Assembly: GCA_965229645.1 (NCBI GenBank)
Contig: OZ245893.1
Location: forward strand, 2,232,001-2,296,000
Reading direction: 5' to 3'
Length of the DNA stretch: 64,000 nt
Source: CAXQZM01 sp965229645
Lineage (GTDB): Bacteria > Pseudomonadota > Alphaproteobacteria > UBA7985
In this document: one piece after another, positions 8,894-19,000 of the stretch
Layout: every line of letters starts with the position of its first letter
How positions within the stretch are numbered: the first letter of the stretch is position 1
Position numbers and translations under genes: made by a program
The notes under the pieces: model-generated
Told to the model about the DNA's origin: nothing
The model's input: the letters and a program-made list of their open reading frames with translations, nothing else
Database searches by the model: none

Positions 8894-9048
8894 ACATTTT
8901 TCTTTGACGCTGTTGAAGTGCTGCTTGGCCGCGTGGCGCGCTTTGCCATACCCACGAGGAGACGGACATGGGGCTTTGAATTTAGCAAACCCCCGCCCGA
9001 CAGCCACCCCACCAGGGGGGAATTGGATCGTTCGGAGTTCGGGAAATC

Positions 9049-10497
9049 TTACCCGACGCTGCCTTCTAGACTGATGGCGACGAGTTTTTGGGCCTCGACG
9101 GCGAATTCCATGGGCAGTTCTTGTAGGACGTCTTTGACAAATCCATTGACGATCAGGCCCAGGGCCTCTTCCTCAGGAATGCCGCGTTGCCGGGCGTAGA
9201 ACAGCTGATCTTCGGAGACCTTCGATGTCGTTGCCTCGTGCTCGATTTGGGTGGTGGCATTTCCTGCCTCGATATAGGGGACCGTATGGGCGCCGCACGT
9301 GTCGCCGATCAGCAGGCTATCGCATTGGGTAAAGTTGCGCGTGTCCTTGGCGCGCCGGACCGACTTGACCAGACCCCGGTAGGTTTGATTGGACCGCCCT
9401 GCGGAAATGCCTTTAGAGATGATCTTGGATCGGGTGCCCTGCCCGACATGGATCATTTTTGTGCCCGTATCGGCCTGTTGACGCTTGTTGGTGATGGCGA
9501 TGGAATAGAACTCCCCAACCGACCGATCCCCCTGCAAGATGCACGAGGGGTATTTCCAGGTAATGGCCGAGCCCGTCTCGACTTGCGTCCAGGACACTTT
9601 GGATTCTTCCCCGATCAGCTTGGCGCGCTTGGTGACAAAATTGTAGATGCCGCCTTTGCCGTTTTCGTCGCCAGGATACCAATTTTGCACGGTGGAGTAT
9701 TTGATCTCGGCGCGGTCGTGGGTCACCAGCTCCACCACTGCGGCATGCAGTTGGTTTTCGTCGCGCATGGGCGCGGTGCAACCTTCCAGGTAAGAGACAT
9801 AGGCGTCATCGTCGCAAATGATCAAGGTCCGCTCAAACTGGCCCGTATTCAACTCGTTGATGCGGAAGTAAGTCGAAAGCTCCATAGGGCACCTAACCCC
9901 TTTGGGCACATAGACGAACGACCCGTCGGTGAAGACCGCCGAATTAAGGGCGGCAAAAAAATTGTCTCGGTACGGGACCACCGACCCCAGATACGACTTC
10001 ACAAGATCGGGGTGGTTCTGCACTGCCTCCGATATGGGTTGGAAAATGACGCCTGCTTCCTCCAACTTGGCCCGAAAGGTCGTCGCCACCGACACCGAGT
10101 CAAAGACCGCATCGACGGCGACTCCGGCGAGCTTTTCCTGCTCGTGCAGCGGGATCCCCAACTTGTTGTAGGTCTCGATCAGTTCTGGATCGACTTCGTC
10201 GAGGGATTGGGGCCGATCCGCCAGGCTCTTGGGCGCCGACCAATAGTAGTAGGACTGGTAGTCGATGGGCGGATAGGCAACTTTGGCCCAATCGGGTTCT
10301 TGCAGGGTTTTCCAATGGGCGAAGGCTTCTAAGCGCCAGTCCAGCAGCCAGGCAGGTTCCTTCTTTTTGGCGGAGATGAAGCGGACCGTCGACTCGTCCA
10401 AGCCACGGGGGGCTTTTTCGGATTCGATGTCGGTGACGAAGCCGTACTTATAGTCTTCGATTTCTTTGACGCGCTCAAGGGTTTCTAAATCAGCCAT
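9049..10497 (-). CDS. sufB: SufB, Fe-S cluster scaffold subunit of SufBCD
   Basis: The 482-residue product matches SufB in length and sequence. Recognisable blocks include NSAVFTDGSFVYVPKGVRCP, STYFRINELNTGQFERTLI, VSYLEGCTAPMRDE and the C-terminal DQLFYARQRGIPEEEALGLI. SufB carries the nascent cluster in the SufBC2D complex. The start is supported by GAGGTCCCT just before the ATG. Its partners sufC and sufD lie on the same strand about 26 kb away, so sufB is separated from the rest of the system. The region upstream is filled with copies of the dispersed repeat, which may have helped split the operon. Confidence 0.97.
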   Translation of the reverse strand: MADLETLERVKEIEDYKYGFVTDIESEKAPRGLDESTVRFISAKKKEPAWLLDWRLEAFAHWKTLQEPDWAKVAYPPIDYQSYYYWSAPKSLADRPQSLDEVDPELIETYNKLGIPLHEQEKLAGVAVDAVFDSVSVATTFRAKLEEAGVIFQPISEAVQNHPDLVKSYLGSVVPYRDNFFAALNSAVFTDGSFVYVPKGVRCPMELSTYFRINELNTGQFERTLIICDDDAYVSYLEGCTAPMRDENQLHAAVVELVTHDRAEIKYSTVQNWYPGDENGKGGIYNFVTKRAKLIGEESKVSWTQVETGSAITWKYPSCILQGDRSVGEFYSIAITNKRQQADTGTKMIHVGQGTRSKIISKGISAGRSNQTYRGLVKSVRRAKDTRNFTQCDSLLIGDTCGAHTVPYIEAGNATTQIEHEATTSKVSEDQLFYARQRGIPEEEALGLIVNGFVKDVLQELPMEFAVEAQKLVAISLEGSVG

Positions 10498-10697
10498 AGG
10501 GACCTCAAAGTGGTGGGAAGGGCCGCGCTCGGCGCTTGACTCTCATGTAGGTTGCCAAGGGTTTGGCTCAAGACTTGCAGCCCAGATTTGGCTAGTGCGC
10601 TGAAAGTAAGCGGGGCCTTTGGGGTCAAAAAATCCAAACGACCTCCAAGTCCGAGGGGTGCTGGAAACGTCCCCTGCCGGCAAATTCCGAACTTCTC

Positions 10698-10885
10698 ATA
10701 CCAACGGCGAAAAAAGTTGACACTTTTTTATGTCTCACGGCAGAAACGCTTCGCGTTTCGCCTCCGACGGGGCCTTCGCTTATACCCCGAGGCGCTTTCG
10801 CGCTATTCTCGGGGCCGCTACGGGGGCCGCAGTCGCGTCCCCTATACCAGCGATCATTAGAGTCATTCTCATTCGCCGCTGGTAT
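10698..10885 (+). repeat. Modular dispersed repeat, copy with left module
   Basis: It begins ATACCAACGGCG, contains the A-run/T-run palindrome around GTTGACAC, the hairpin GAAACGCTTCGCGTTTC, the CCCCGAG...CTCGGGG pair and a GGGCCGC-type stem, and ends CGCCGCTGGTAT. The 48-bp optional modules found elsewhere are absent. The candidate IS110 target reads TTATGTCTCACGG here and is unoccupied. Confidence 0.85.
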
Positions 10886-10890
10886 CACTT

Positions 10891-11038
10891 ATACTAACGG
10901 CAGAAACGCTTCGCGTTTCGCCTCCCCTTCGCTTATACCCCGAGGCGCTTCCGCACTAATCTCGGGGCCGCTACGGGGGCCACAGTCGCGGCCCTTATAC
11001 CAGCGATCATAAGATTCATTCTGGGTTGCCGCTGGTAT
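10891..11038 (+). repeat. Modular dispersed repeat, shorter adjacent copy
   Basis: This is a second copy five bases after the first, starting ATACTAACGGCAGAAACGC and ending GCCGCTGGTAT. The left A-run/T-run palindrome has been lost, so the start joins directly to the GAAACGC hairpin. The GGGCCGC stem carries one change. Together the two copies fill most of the 593-bp gap between sufB and comM. Confidence 0.8.
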
Positions 11039-11090
11039 AGCTCGCCGTGAGGGACGTCTCTCCGCAGAAGAAGATCAAGAACCGCAGGTC

Positions 11091-12602
11091 TCAGCTATCG
11101 AGTGAGAGGAGGGGGCGGTAGGCGCTGGCCTCGAGCAAGTGCGGGCGTTCAATGGCGTCCGAGCCCTCTAGGTCCGCAATGGTTCGCGCCACGCGCAGCA
11201 GCCGGTAGTAGCCGCGCGCGGTGAGACGAAACCGCTCGGCCATGCGTGCCAGCAGGTCCTGATTGTCCGACGATAGGGGCAGCAAGGTGTCGAGCAATTC
11301 GCCTGCGATTTCTGCGTTGGTTTCCAGGCCATGGTCTGCCAAGCGATGGGCCTGGCGTTCGCGTGCGGCCATGACGCGCGTGCGCACCTGGGCGCTGGGT
11401 TCGCCGTCGGCGGGCGCGCGCAACTCGCCAATTTTTACGGGCGGCATTTCGAGGATGAGGTCGATGCGGTCCATGAAGGGTCCAGAGATTTTGGCCAGAT
11501 AGTCCTCAGAACACCGAATGCCGCGGCTGCACGGTTTGGCCAAGGACTGAGTGTTGCCGCAACGACACAGGTTCATGGCCGCCACGAGTTGGAACCGCGC
11601 GGGATAGGTTGTCTGCGCTGCGGCGCGGGACACCGTAACCTCGCCGTTTTCGAGCGGTTGGCGCAAGGCTTCCAGCGCTTGGCGCGAAAACTCGGGCAAT
11701 TCGTCCAGGAACAGGACGCCGCGATGGGCCAGGCTGATTTCCCCAGGCTTGGCGCGGCTGCCGCCGCCGACTAGGGCGGGTTGCGAGGCCGAATGGTGCG
11801 GGTCGCGAAAAGGGCGGCGGGTCACGAGCCCACCTTCGGGGAGCATGCCCGTGACCGAATGGATCATGGAAACCTCCAAGGCTTCGCGCGCATTCAAATC
11901 GGGCATGAGCCCTGGCAGGCGCTTGGCCAGCAAAGACTTGCCTGCCCCTGGCGGGCCAATCAGGGCGATGTTGTGGCCGCCAGCAGCGGCAATTTCCAGC
12001 GCGCGCTTGGCCGCCGCCTGACCCTTGACGTCGCGTAAATCGGGGTAGGAGGCTGCGGCAATTTTGGGGGTGGGTCGAACAGGACGCCGCAGGCTGGGGT
12101 CCTTGAAGTGGTTGAGCAGTTGCAGCAGCGTTTCGGGCGCCAGGATCGGCAGGTCCCCAGCCCAGGTGGCTTCGGGCCCCTGGGCCGCGGGGCAGATCAG
12201 CCCCATGGCGCGGCTATTGGCGTGGATCGCGGCGGGCAGGGCCCCCGAAACGGGCATGAGCCGCCCGTCGAGCCCCAGTTCCCCCAACACAACTTGTTCC
12301 AGCAGGTCTTCGGCGGGAACCAACTCCATCGCGGCCAAAATCCCCAGTGCGATGGGCAGGTCAAAGTGGCTCCCTTCCTTGGCCAAATCGGCGGGCGATA
12401 AGTTCACCGTGATCCGATCGGCGGGCAGGGCCAAGCCCATGGCGGCGATGGCCGCCCGCACCCGATCCTTGGACTCCGCGACGGCCTTGTCGGGCAGGCC
12501 CACGACCGAAAAGGCCGGCAGACCCGCCGTGATTTGCACCTGGACTTCGACCGAGCGGGTGGCAATGCCCTCAAAAGCGACCGAATGCACCAAAGAAATC
12601 AT
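11091..12602 (-). CDS. comM: ComM/YifB-family AAA+ Mg-chelatase-like protein
   Basis: A 503-residue protein with the YifB/ComM order: an N-terminal Lon-protease-like fold (residues 1-170), a Mg-chelatase-type AAA+ domain, and a C-terminal domain ending ARTIADLEGSD. Walker A is GPPGAGKSLLAKRLPG, Walker B is GVLFLDELPEF, and the zinc-like cysteines lie in MNLCRCGNTQS. ComM is a hexameric helicase that aids branch migration in natural transformation in other bacteria. The start at 12602 (MISLVHSVAFEG) is chosen because it matches the family N-terminus, and the 25 extra upstream residues look non-coding. It stands alone between repeat clusters. Confidence 0.93.
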   Translation of the reverse strand: MISLVHSVAFEGIATRSVEVQVQITAGLPAFSVVGLPDKAVAESKDRVRAAIAAMGLALPADRITVNLSPADLAKEGSHFDLPIALGILAAMELVPAEDLLEQVVLGELGLDGRLMPVSGALPAAIHANSRAMGLICPAAQGPEATWAGDLPILAPETLLQLLNHFKDPSLRRPVRPTPKIAAASYPDLRDVKGQAAAKRALEIAAAGGHNIALIGPPGAGKSLLAKRLPGLMPDLNAREALEVSMIHSVTGMLPEGGLVTRRPFRDPHHSASQPALVGGGSRAKPGEISLAHRGVLFLDELPEFSRQALEALRQPLENGEVTVSRAAAQTTYPARFQLVAAMNLCRCGNTQSLAKPCSRGIRCSEDYLAKISGPFMDRIDLILEMPPVKIGELRAPADGEPSAQVRTRVMAARERQAHRLADHGLETNAEIAGELLDTLLPLSSDNQDLLARMAERFRLTARGYYRLLRVARTIADLEGSDAIERPHLLEASAYRPLLSLDS

Positions 12603-12682
12603 GGGTCCCCTATAGCAGCGGCCCGGAGGGGATGCCAGGTCAGAGCATCTGGCAACAATGCCCGTAGAAGTGCGCATTTTGG

Positions 12683-12776
12683 GGCCGTTTTGTGTTTCGA
12701 GGCAGAAGCGCTTGGCGTTTCAGTATTTTCCGCGTCCATCAACGGCTCGACGAGTCAAGCTTCGCCGCCGTTGGTA
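12683..12776 (+). repeat. Decayed copy of the modular dispersed repeat
   Basis: It has GCCGTTTTGTGTTTCGAGGC (compare TTTTGTGTCTCACGGC), a changed AAGCGCTTGGCGTTTC hairpin, and an end GCCGTTGGTAT. The middle is unlike other copies. A 21-bp stretch spanning its right end recurs at 52758-52778 just upstream of hisH. Confidence 0.55.
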
Positions 12777-12823
12777 TCAAACCTTCATTGACGCCTTTGG
12801 CCCCTTGAGTCATGGGACCTTGC

Positions 12824-13201
12824 ATGAACGAGCCTGCCAAAGTCCTGATCGTCGAGGATGAAAGCGCCATCGCCGAAGCGCTTTCGTTTCTCATGCGTCG
12901 GGAAGGGTGCGAAACCTTTGTCGCACGCGACGGCGATTTGGCGCTGACGGCCAGTCAAACCGCCAAGTTCGATTTGATTATTCTCGATCTCATGCTGCCG
13001 CGGGTGCCAGGCCTCGACGTCTTGCGTTTGATCCGAACCCAGGCGCTCAACCAAGATACGCCCGTGTTTGTGTTGACGGCGCGCGGGCAAGAACACGATC
13101 AGGAACGCGCCATGGCCGTAGGGGCCAGCGCCTTCATGGCCAAGCCCTTCGTCAACGCCGATCTGGTCCGCACCGCCCTGGCGCTCATGGCGCGGGACTG
13201 A
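12824..13201 (+). CDS. Single-domain response regulator (receiver protein)
   Basis: A stand-alone CheY-like receiver of 125 residues. The acidic pair is in LIVEDESAI, the phospho-accepting aspartate in LIILDLMLPR, the conserved Thr in VFVLTARG and the Lys in FMAKPF. No output domain is present, so it probably acts by protein contact or in a phosphorelay. The methionine at 12824 (MNEPAKVLIV) suits the domain boundary better than the one at 12812. A small membrane protein and the transporter-linked kinase follow at once on the same strand, so the kinase is its likely partner. Confidence 0.9.
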   Translation: MNEPAKVLIVEDESAIAEALSFLMRREGCETFVARDGDLALTASQTAKFDLIILDLMLPRVPGLDVLRLIRTQALNQDTPVFVLTARGQEHDQERAMAVGASAFMAKPFVNADLVRTALALMARD

Positions 13202-13205
13202 CGCC

Positions 13206-13364
13206 GTGCGCCGCCGTCTGGTTGCGGTGGGCTTGACCCTCGGGGGCCTGGCGCTGCTGTCCCCCTTGGGGCTCTATATGATGCGTTCGGGCGGGGCCCT
13301 GGCCTGGGTGTTCGGCCTATGGGCGCTCCTGGTCGCGCTCGCCTTCTTCGCCAACCGCGGATAG
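13206..13364 (+). CDS. Small membrane protein upstream of the symporter-kinase
   Basis: A GTG-started frame of 52 residues with two hydrophobic segments (LVAVGLTLGGLALLSPLGLY and ALAWVFGLWALLVALAFF) and basic ends. It fills the gap exactly: 4 bp after the receiver gene and 8 bp before the kinase start, which suggests translational coupling. In Pseudomonas a small hydrophobic frame, cbrX, precedes the related kinase gene cbrA. The position is analogous here, but I do not claim homology. It could be an accessory subunit of the transporter domain. Confidence 0.6.
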   Translation: MRRRLVAVGLTLGGLALLSPLGLYMMRSGGALAWVFGLWALLVALAFFANRG

Positions 13365-13372
13365 CTTGAGCC

Positions 13373-16087
13373 GTGACGCCGAGCCTGGCCCTCAGCATTG
13401 GCGCTGCCTACATTGGGCTCTTGTTCCTGATCGCCTTCATCTCCGACCGACGGGCACGGCGGGCGGGGGTGCGCGGGCAGGTTCCCGCTTGGGTCTTCAC
13501 CCTGTCCATTTCGGTCTATTGCACCTCCTGGACCTTCTACGGGTCGGTCGGCTTGGCCAGCCGCTCGGGCTTGGAATTCACGGCGATTTACTTGGGTCCG
13601 ACCCTGATCTTCTTGGGCTGGTGGTTCTTATTGCGCAAAATCGTCCGCATTACCAAGGAACAACGCCTCACCTCCATCGCCGACTTTATCTCCTCGCGCT
13701 TCGGGCGCTCGGCCTCGGTCGCGGCGGCGGCAACCCTGATCGCCTTGATCGCCTCGACGCCATATGTGGCTTTGCAGTTGAAGGCGGTGGCGACCTCGTT
13801 TGACCTCATTGCTGGGCGTCAAGCCGCTGGCGCGGCTTTTTGGCACGATACGGCCTTTTGGGTCGCCGCCGCCATGGCCCTATTCGCCGTGCTGTTCGGC
13901 GCGCGCAGCGGCACCGCCGACGAACACTACCCAGGCGTCATCAGCGCCATCGCCTTTGAGGCGGTGGTCAAACTGATCGCCCTCATGGGGGTGGGTCTGT
14001 TTGTCGTTTTGCATCTGCGCGGCCTGGACTGGCAAAGCCTGATCAGCCCCGCCGATTTGCAGCGCATCACCACCCTACCCGATCAGGCGGGCGGGCGCTG
14101 GGTTTCCTTGCTGGTCCTTTCTGCCATCGCGATCCTATGCTTGCCCCGCCAGTTTCAGGTAACGGCGGTGGAGGCGGTGGACGAAGGGCATTTTCGCACC
14201 GCCGCCTGGCTGTTCCCGCTCTACTTGCTGCTGATCTCGGCCTTCGTGATCCCCATCGCCGTCGCGGGCCATGTTTTTGTCGGCGCTGACGCCAACCCCG
14301 ACCAATTTGTTTTGACCGTCCCGCTTGCGCTCGGCAACGAATCCATGGCCATGCTCGCCTTCATCGGCGGGTTCTCCTCCGCCACCTCCATGGTCATTGT
14401 CGCCTCCATCGCCCTGTCGATTATGGTGTCGAACCACATCCTGGTGCCGCTCGTGTTTCGGCTCGCGGCGCAGGAAGGGCGCGCCTATCTGGGTCGGCGC
14501 TTGCTGACAGTGCGCCAAGGGACGATCGTCTTCGTCTTGGGCATCGCCTTCCTCTACTACCGTACCGCGGGGCAATCCGACGCCCTGGCGGCCATGGGCC
14601 TGATCGCCTTCGTCGGGGTTGCCCAGTTCTTCCCACCGCTGCTAGCGGCGGTGTTTTGGCGCCAAGCAGCCGAGCGCGGCGCCCTGGCCGCCCTCGTCAT
14701 CGGCGGCGGCCTCTGGGCCTATACCTTGCTGCTGCCCACGCTGTTTCCCGACGCTCCGTGGATTGAGGACGGGCCCTTTGGCCTTGCCATGCTGCGCCCC
14801 CAGGCCCTGCTCGGCGCGGCGGGGCTCGACCCTGTGGCCCATTCGCTGCTTTGGTCCCTGCTGGGCAACGCCTTGGCCTTAGCGCTCGTTTCCGCCTACG
14901 CCCGCCGCAGCCCGCTGGAACACTTGCAGGAACGCTTGTTCGTCGATGCATTCCAGCAGAGCGTCGGGGCCGAAAGCCGCGTCTGGCGCCGGTCTGCGGG
15001 CCTCGACGAACTGCAGGTCCTGGCCCGCGAAGTGCTGGGGGACGCCTCGGCCAAACGTCTGTTTGCGCAAAGCCAAAACCCGCCCGCAGGCGGCCAACAA
15101 GCGACCTCTGCCCTGATCTACGCCGTGGAACAAGAAATGGCGGCGACCTTCGGCGCTGCCACCGCCCGCCGTCTGGTGGCGCGTGTGGCGCGGGGCGAAA
15201 GCCTGTCGATGGACGACATGGCCGCGATCTTGGACCAAACTCAACAAGCCCTCGACCAAGCGCGCGCGCTGGAGGAAAAATCCGACCAGTTGCAAGAAAC
15301 CGCCCGGTCGCTGCGCCAGGCCCTGGTGCAGCTACGGCGTCTTGATCGCTTCAAAGACGCCTTTCTGGCGCAAGTCAGCCACGAGCTGCGCACGCCCATG
15401 ACGTCCCTGAAGGCCTTCACCCAGATTCTGCAAGCCGAACAGGATCTGCCGCCAGCAACGCGCGCGAAGTATCTGCACATTATCGCCCAGGAGGCTGATC
15501 GTCTAACGGGCTTGCTAGACGAGTTGCTGGACGTCCAGCAAAGCACCGAGACAACCCAGCGGGACAAGGTCGCGCGCATCGCGCTCGACCAACCGCTGAC
15601 CGCCGCGCTCGACGTGTTTGTAGGCGACCAAGATGCGGGGCGGCTGCACATAACCCTGGCCCCCGCCCTGGCCGACATCCATGTGCAGGCGACCAGCGCA
15701 CGCCTGCGTCAGGTCTTTATCAACTTGATTTCCAACGCCCTCAAGTACGCCAGCACAGAACAAAGGCCCCTTCGCGTCGATATTCGCGGCGAACGACGTG
15801 GCGATCAAGCGATCCTCTGGGTGAGCGATACGGGACCTGGCATCGATCCCACGTTCGCCGACTCGCTGTTTCTGCGCTTCACCCGCGACGGGGCGGCGCA
15901 AGTCCCTGGCAGCGGCCTGGGCCTTGCGATCTGTCGGCAAATCATGCTGGCCATGAACGGGTCGATCGACCTAGCCACCGACCAAGGTCCCAAGGACTTC
16001 GGTGGGGCGTGTTTTGAGTTGCGCCTGCCCCTCGCTGAACCCTCAACAGGGCCATCGGGCGCGCCGCTGGCGAAGGCGGGAAATTAA
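13373..16087 (+). CDS. Sodium/solute symporter-like sensor histidine kinase (CbrA type)
   Basis: A 904-residue fusion. Residues about 1-510 are an SSS-family transporter-like domain with about 13 membrane segments. A linker with STAC-like features (EVLGDASAKRLFA) and a coiled coil (residues about 615-650) follow. The histidine kinase comprises the H-box SHELRTPMTSLKAF, the N-box INLISNALKYA, G1 SDTGPGID and G2 GSGLGLAIC. Proteins of this design (CbrA, CrbS) couple nutrient uptake or sensing to gene control. The GTG start at 13373 sits 8 bp after the small membrane protein. The ligand is unknown. Its 3' end nearly touches the convergent indolepyruvate oxidoreductase gene (2 bp apart). Confidence 0.93.
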   Translation: MTPSLALSIGAAYIGLLFLIAFISDRRARRAGVRGQVPAWVFTLSISVYCTSWTFYGSVGLASRSGLEFTAIYLGPTLIFLGWWFLLRKIVRITKEQRLTSIADFISSRFGRSASVAAAATLIALIASTPYVALQLKAVATSFDLIAGRQAAGAAFWHDTAFWVAAAMALFAVLFGARSGTADEHYPGVISAIAFEAVVKLIALMGVGLFVVLHLRGLDWQSLISPADLQRITTLPDQAGGRWVSLLVLSAIAILCLPRQFQVTAVEAVDEGHFRTAAWLFPLYLLLISAFVIPIAVAGHVFVGADANPDQFVLTVPLALGNESMAMLAFIGGFSSATSMVIVASIALSIMVSNHILVPLVFRLAAQEGRAYLGRRLLTVRQGTIVFVLGIAFLYYRTAGQSDALAAMGLIAFVGVAQFFPPLLAAVFWRQAAERGALAALVIGGGLWAYTLLLPTLFPDAPWIEDGPFGLAMLRPQALLGAAGLDPVAHSLLWSLLGNALALALVSAYARRSPLEHLQERLFVDAFQQSVGAESRVWRRSAGLDELQVLAREVLGDASAKRLFAQSQNPPAGGQQATSALIYAVEQEMAATFGAATARRLVARVARGESLSMDDMAAILDQTQQALDQARALEEKSDQLQETARSLRQALVQLRRLDRFKDAFLAQVSHELRTPMTSLKAFTQILQAEQDLPPATRAKYLHIIAQEADRLTGLLDELLDVQQSTETTQRDKVARIALDQPLTAALDVFVGDQDAGRLHITLAPALADIHVQATSARLRQVFINLISNALKYASTEQRPLRVDIRGERRGDQAILWVSDTGPGIDPTFADSLFLRFTRDGAAQVPGSGLGLAICRQIMLAMNGSIDLATDQGPKDFGGACFELRLPLAEPSTGPSGAPLAKAGN

Positions 16088-16089
16088 GG

Positions 16090-19000
16090 TCAATCAACTC
16101 TGGAGTCGCTGGTCGAATTTTCGGTTGCGATGCTGCTGCGAAGGGCGCGTCGGTGACTGTTTGTGTTGGCGGCCTGGTGTTCGCGGATGTGCCCGAAGCC
16201 ACGGATTCGCTCAGGTAGGGCTAACAGCGTTTCGATTTCGTTGGGTTTGGCTTCAGCGAACTCATATGCGAGCTCCAGATCTGCCTCGAAATTTCGCAAC
16301 AGTTCACGATGCAATTTGGCCTCCTTGTTGTTTTTGAATGGATCGACAAAACTCCCGCGAAGCCACCGCAAACGTGCCATTATTCGAAACGCTGGAAGCA
16401 GCCATTGGCCGATCTCAATCTTTCGAACCTGTCCTGTTGCCTTGTCCCGACGCGCGAACGGCCAAGCGCCCAGATGAAACGACACCTTAAAGTTACCTTC
16501 GAAATTATGCTTCAGTTGCTCCATGAATTCAGGGCGCGAATAGAGGCGCGCGACCTCCCATTCATCCTTGACTGCAAGCAACTTAAAGTACCCCCGCGCC
16601 GCCGCCATTTTTGCGGGCTCTGTCAGTTTTGAATCTCGGGCCTGCGCCATCGCACGAGAGTAACGGCTTGCGAACTTTGCCCCGCCGTAGTCTGCGAGCC
16701 GCGCAAGTCTGTCGCTGACAATCGCCTCAAAGGTTTCATCAGCCCGTGGGTTTGCAGCGTGTGACTTTTTTCCAGCGAGACGTACCGCCGCCTCTGGGTC
16801 CGCGATCAACAAGCGCCCAAGGGCGAATGCTCGTTTGTTCTGTTCGATGGCGACACCATTTAATTCGATACCGCGCATCAGCGCCTCATACGATAGGGGA
16901 ATTCCACCCTGTTGCCAGGACGCGCCAACGAGCAACATATTGGCAAAGACGCGATCGCCCATCACCCGCTCTGCCATTTCCTGTGCCTTTACCCCAACGG
17001 CACGGTGCCCAAGTGGGCGAGTCAAGCGCGCCAATTGTTCGTCAACATTCAGTGTCCAATCCGGGTTCATGGAAAATTCGCCCGTGGGGACAAGGGTTGT
17101 GTCGGTTACGCATAAGGTGTCGGACCTGGAAATCTTGGACAGAGATTCATTTCCCGCGGCTACGGCCAGATCACACCCGATCATTGCCTTTGCCTCGCCA
17201 TTCGCAATCCGCGTCGCATGTAGGTTTTTGGGATCGGGCGCCATTTTGATATGCGAATGCACCGCGCCATACTTTTGCGCCAATCCAGTGATGTCGAGGC
17301 TGGATGAAAAATAGCCGTCGGCGTGCGCCGCCACGGCGAGCATCTGGCCAATCGTCACAACGCCAGTGCCACCGATCCCCGAAATCAAAATTGCCCAAGA
17401 CGAGTCCAGCGCTTTAATTGACGGTTCGGGAATCTCTAAAGTGTCGATGGCGAGGGCGCTTGTCTCTGACTTGCGCGGCCTTGCATTCTGAACGGTAACA
17501 AGCGAAGGGCAGAAGCCCTCAAGACAGGAAAAATCCGTGTTGCAGGAAGACTGGTTGATCTTCCGCTTGCGCCCCAGAGGCGTTTCCAGAGGCTCAATGG
17601 CCATACATTGCGAAACCGTGGAACAGTCCCCGCACCCTTCGCAGACTTCGGGATCGATATAGACCCTCTTGTCTGGATCGGTCCACTTGCCCCGTTTGCG
17701 CAAGCGCCTGCGTTCCGTGGCGCAGGGTTGATCGTAGATCAGCGCCGTGACTTCGGGAATGTCCCGCAGCTCGGCTTGAACGGCGTCCATCTCGGCCCTG
17801 TGGTGCAGCGTTACGCCATCCCCATCGCAAATGTCCCTAAACTTTTGGGGTTCATCACTCACGAGTGCAATGCGTTTGATCCCTTCGGCGCGCAATTGCT
17901 TGACCATTGACCGCGGCGAAACTTGACCGTCGTGTGGCTGCCCGCCCGTCATGGAAACAAAGCCATTGTGCAGCAACTTGAAAGTCATGGGGGCGCCAGC
18001 GGCGACCGCAGCGCGGATCGCCAGAAGACCCGAGTGATTGTAGGTTCCATCGCCCATATTGGCGAACACATGCGGCTCATCGGTAAAGGGAAATTGCCCG
18101 AGCCACATGGCGCCTTCGCCGCCCATGTGGCTCATGGAGTTTGTTTGCGCTGGGTGCCGTAAGGCCGCCATCGAATGGCAGCCGATTCCAGCCAGTGCGC
18201 GACTATGGCTCGGGACTTGCGTGGAACGCCCGTGCGGGCAACCCGCGCAAAAGGCTGGCGGGCGGCTAACCTCCATGCCAAAATCAGCAAGCGGCGTAGG
18301 TTGCTTGGGCTCAAGCAGCACGGCTTTGCCGTAGGTTTCGTTGATAAGTCTGGTGACAACACCTCCAACCAATTCTGGGCCGAATTCACCGAAGTTTGGG
18401 AAGGCAATTTCACGCGCGCCACGCGAAAAGTACTTTCCCACGATTCGCGGCGATTGCGCTGTTTCATAAAGGATCGTGCGGATTTGATCCTCGATGAGCC
18501 CCCGTTTCTCTTCAACGACAAGAATAGCATCAAGCCCCTCAGCAAATTCACTGACGACCGTCGGGTCGAGCGGCCAAATCATCCCTACTTTCAGCAAGCG
18601 CAACGGGATCTCTGCAATTTTTTTCCCATCAAACCCTAGCGCTACAAGCGCCTGCTGTAGATCCTGCCAAGACTTACCTGATGAAACGATTCCAATCCGC
18701 GCCTTGTTTGATTTATGAACCAGGTTCAAGTTGTTCAAACGCGCGTATTCTATTGCCCGCTGAATCTTGACATCCCACAGCAGTCGTTCCGCCTCCAAGA
18801 AGTTTCGGTGGGGCCGAATGGCGACATCCTCTTGTGCGTCTGGAACGCGGATTACGCGGGATTTGGGGTCGATATGAACCGAGCCGCCCCCTTCAATAAC
18901 ATCGGTTACCAGTTTCATGCCGACCAGGGTGCCCGCAAATCTGCTCATGGATATGCCGTGCAACCCAAAATCGATCACCTCCTGAACGTTGCTAGGGGCA

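Larger units (their letters stand above)
8117..9048. other. Intergenic region of about 930 bp with hairpins and repeats, no gene recognised
   Basis: No coding frame here looks real on either strand. It contains three consecutive hairpins (8233-8334), a 116-bp inverted-repeat element (8430-8545), a short palindrome CTACCGCC/GGCGGTAG near 8710-8729, and a segment at about 8831-8893 that recurs in inverted orientation near 20.8 kb. It separates the NTPase gene from the convergent sufB gene and looks like an accumulation site for small repeats. Confidence 0.6.
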
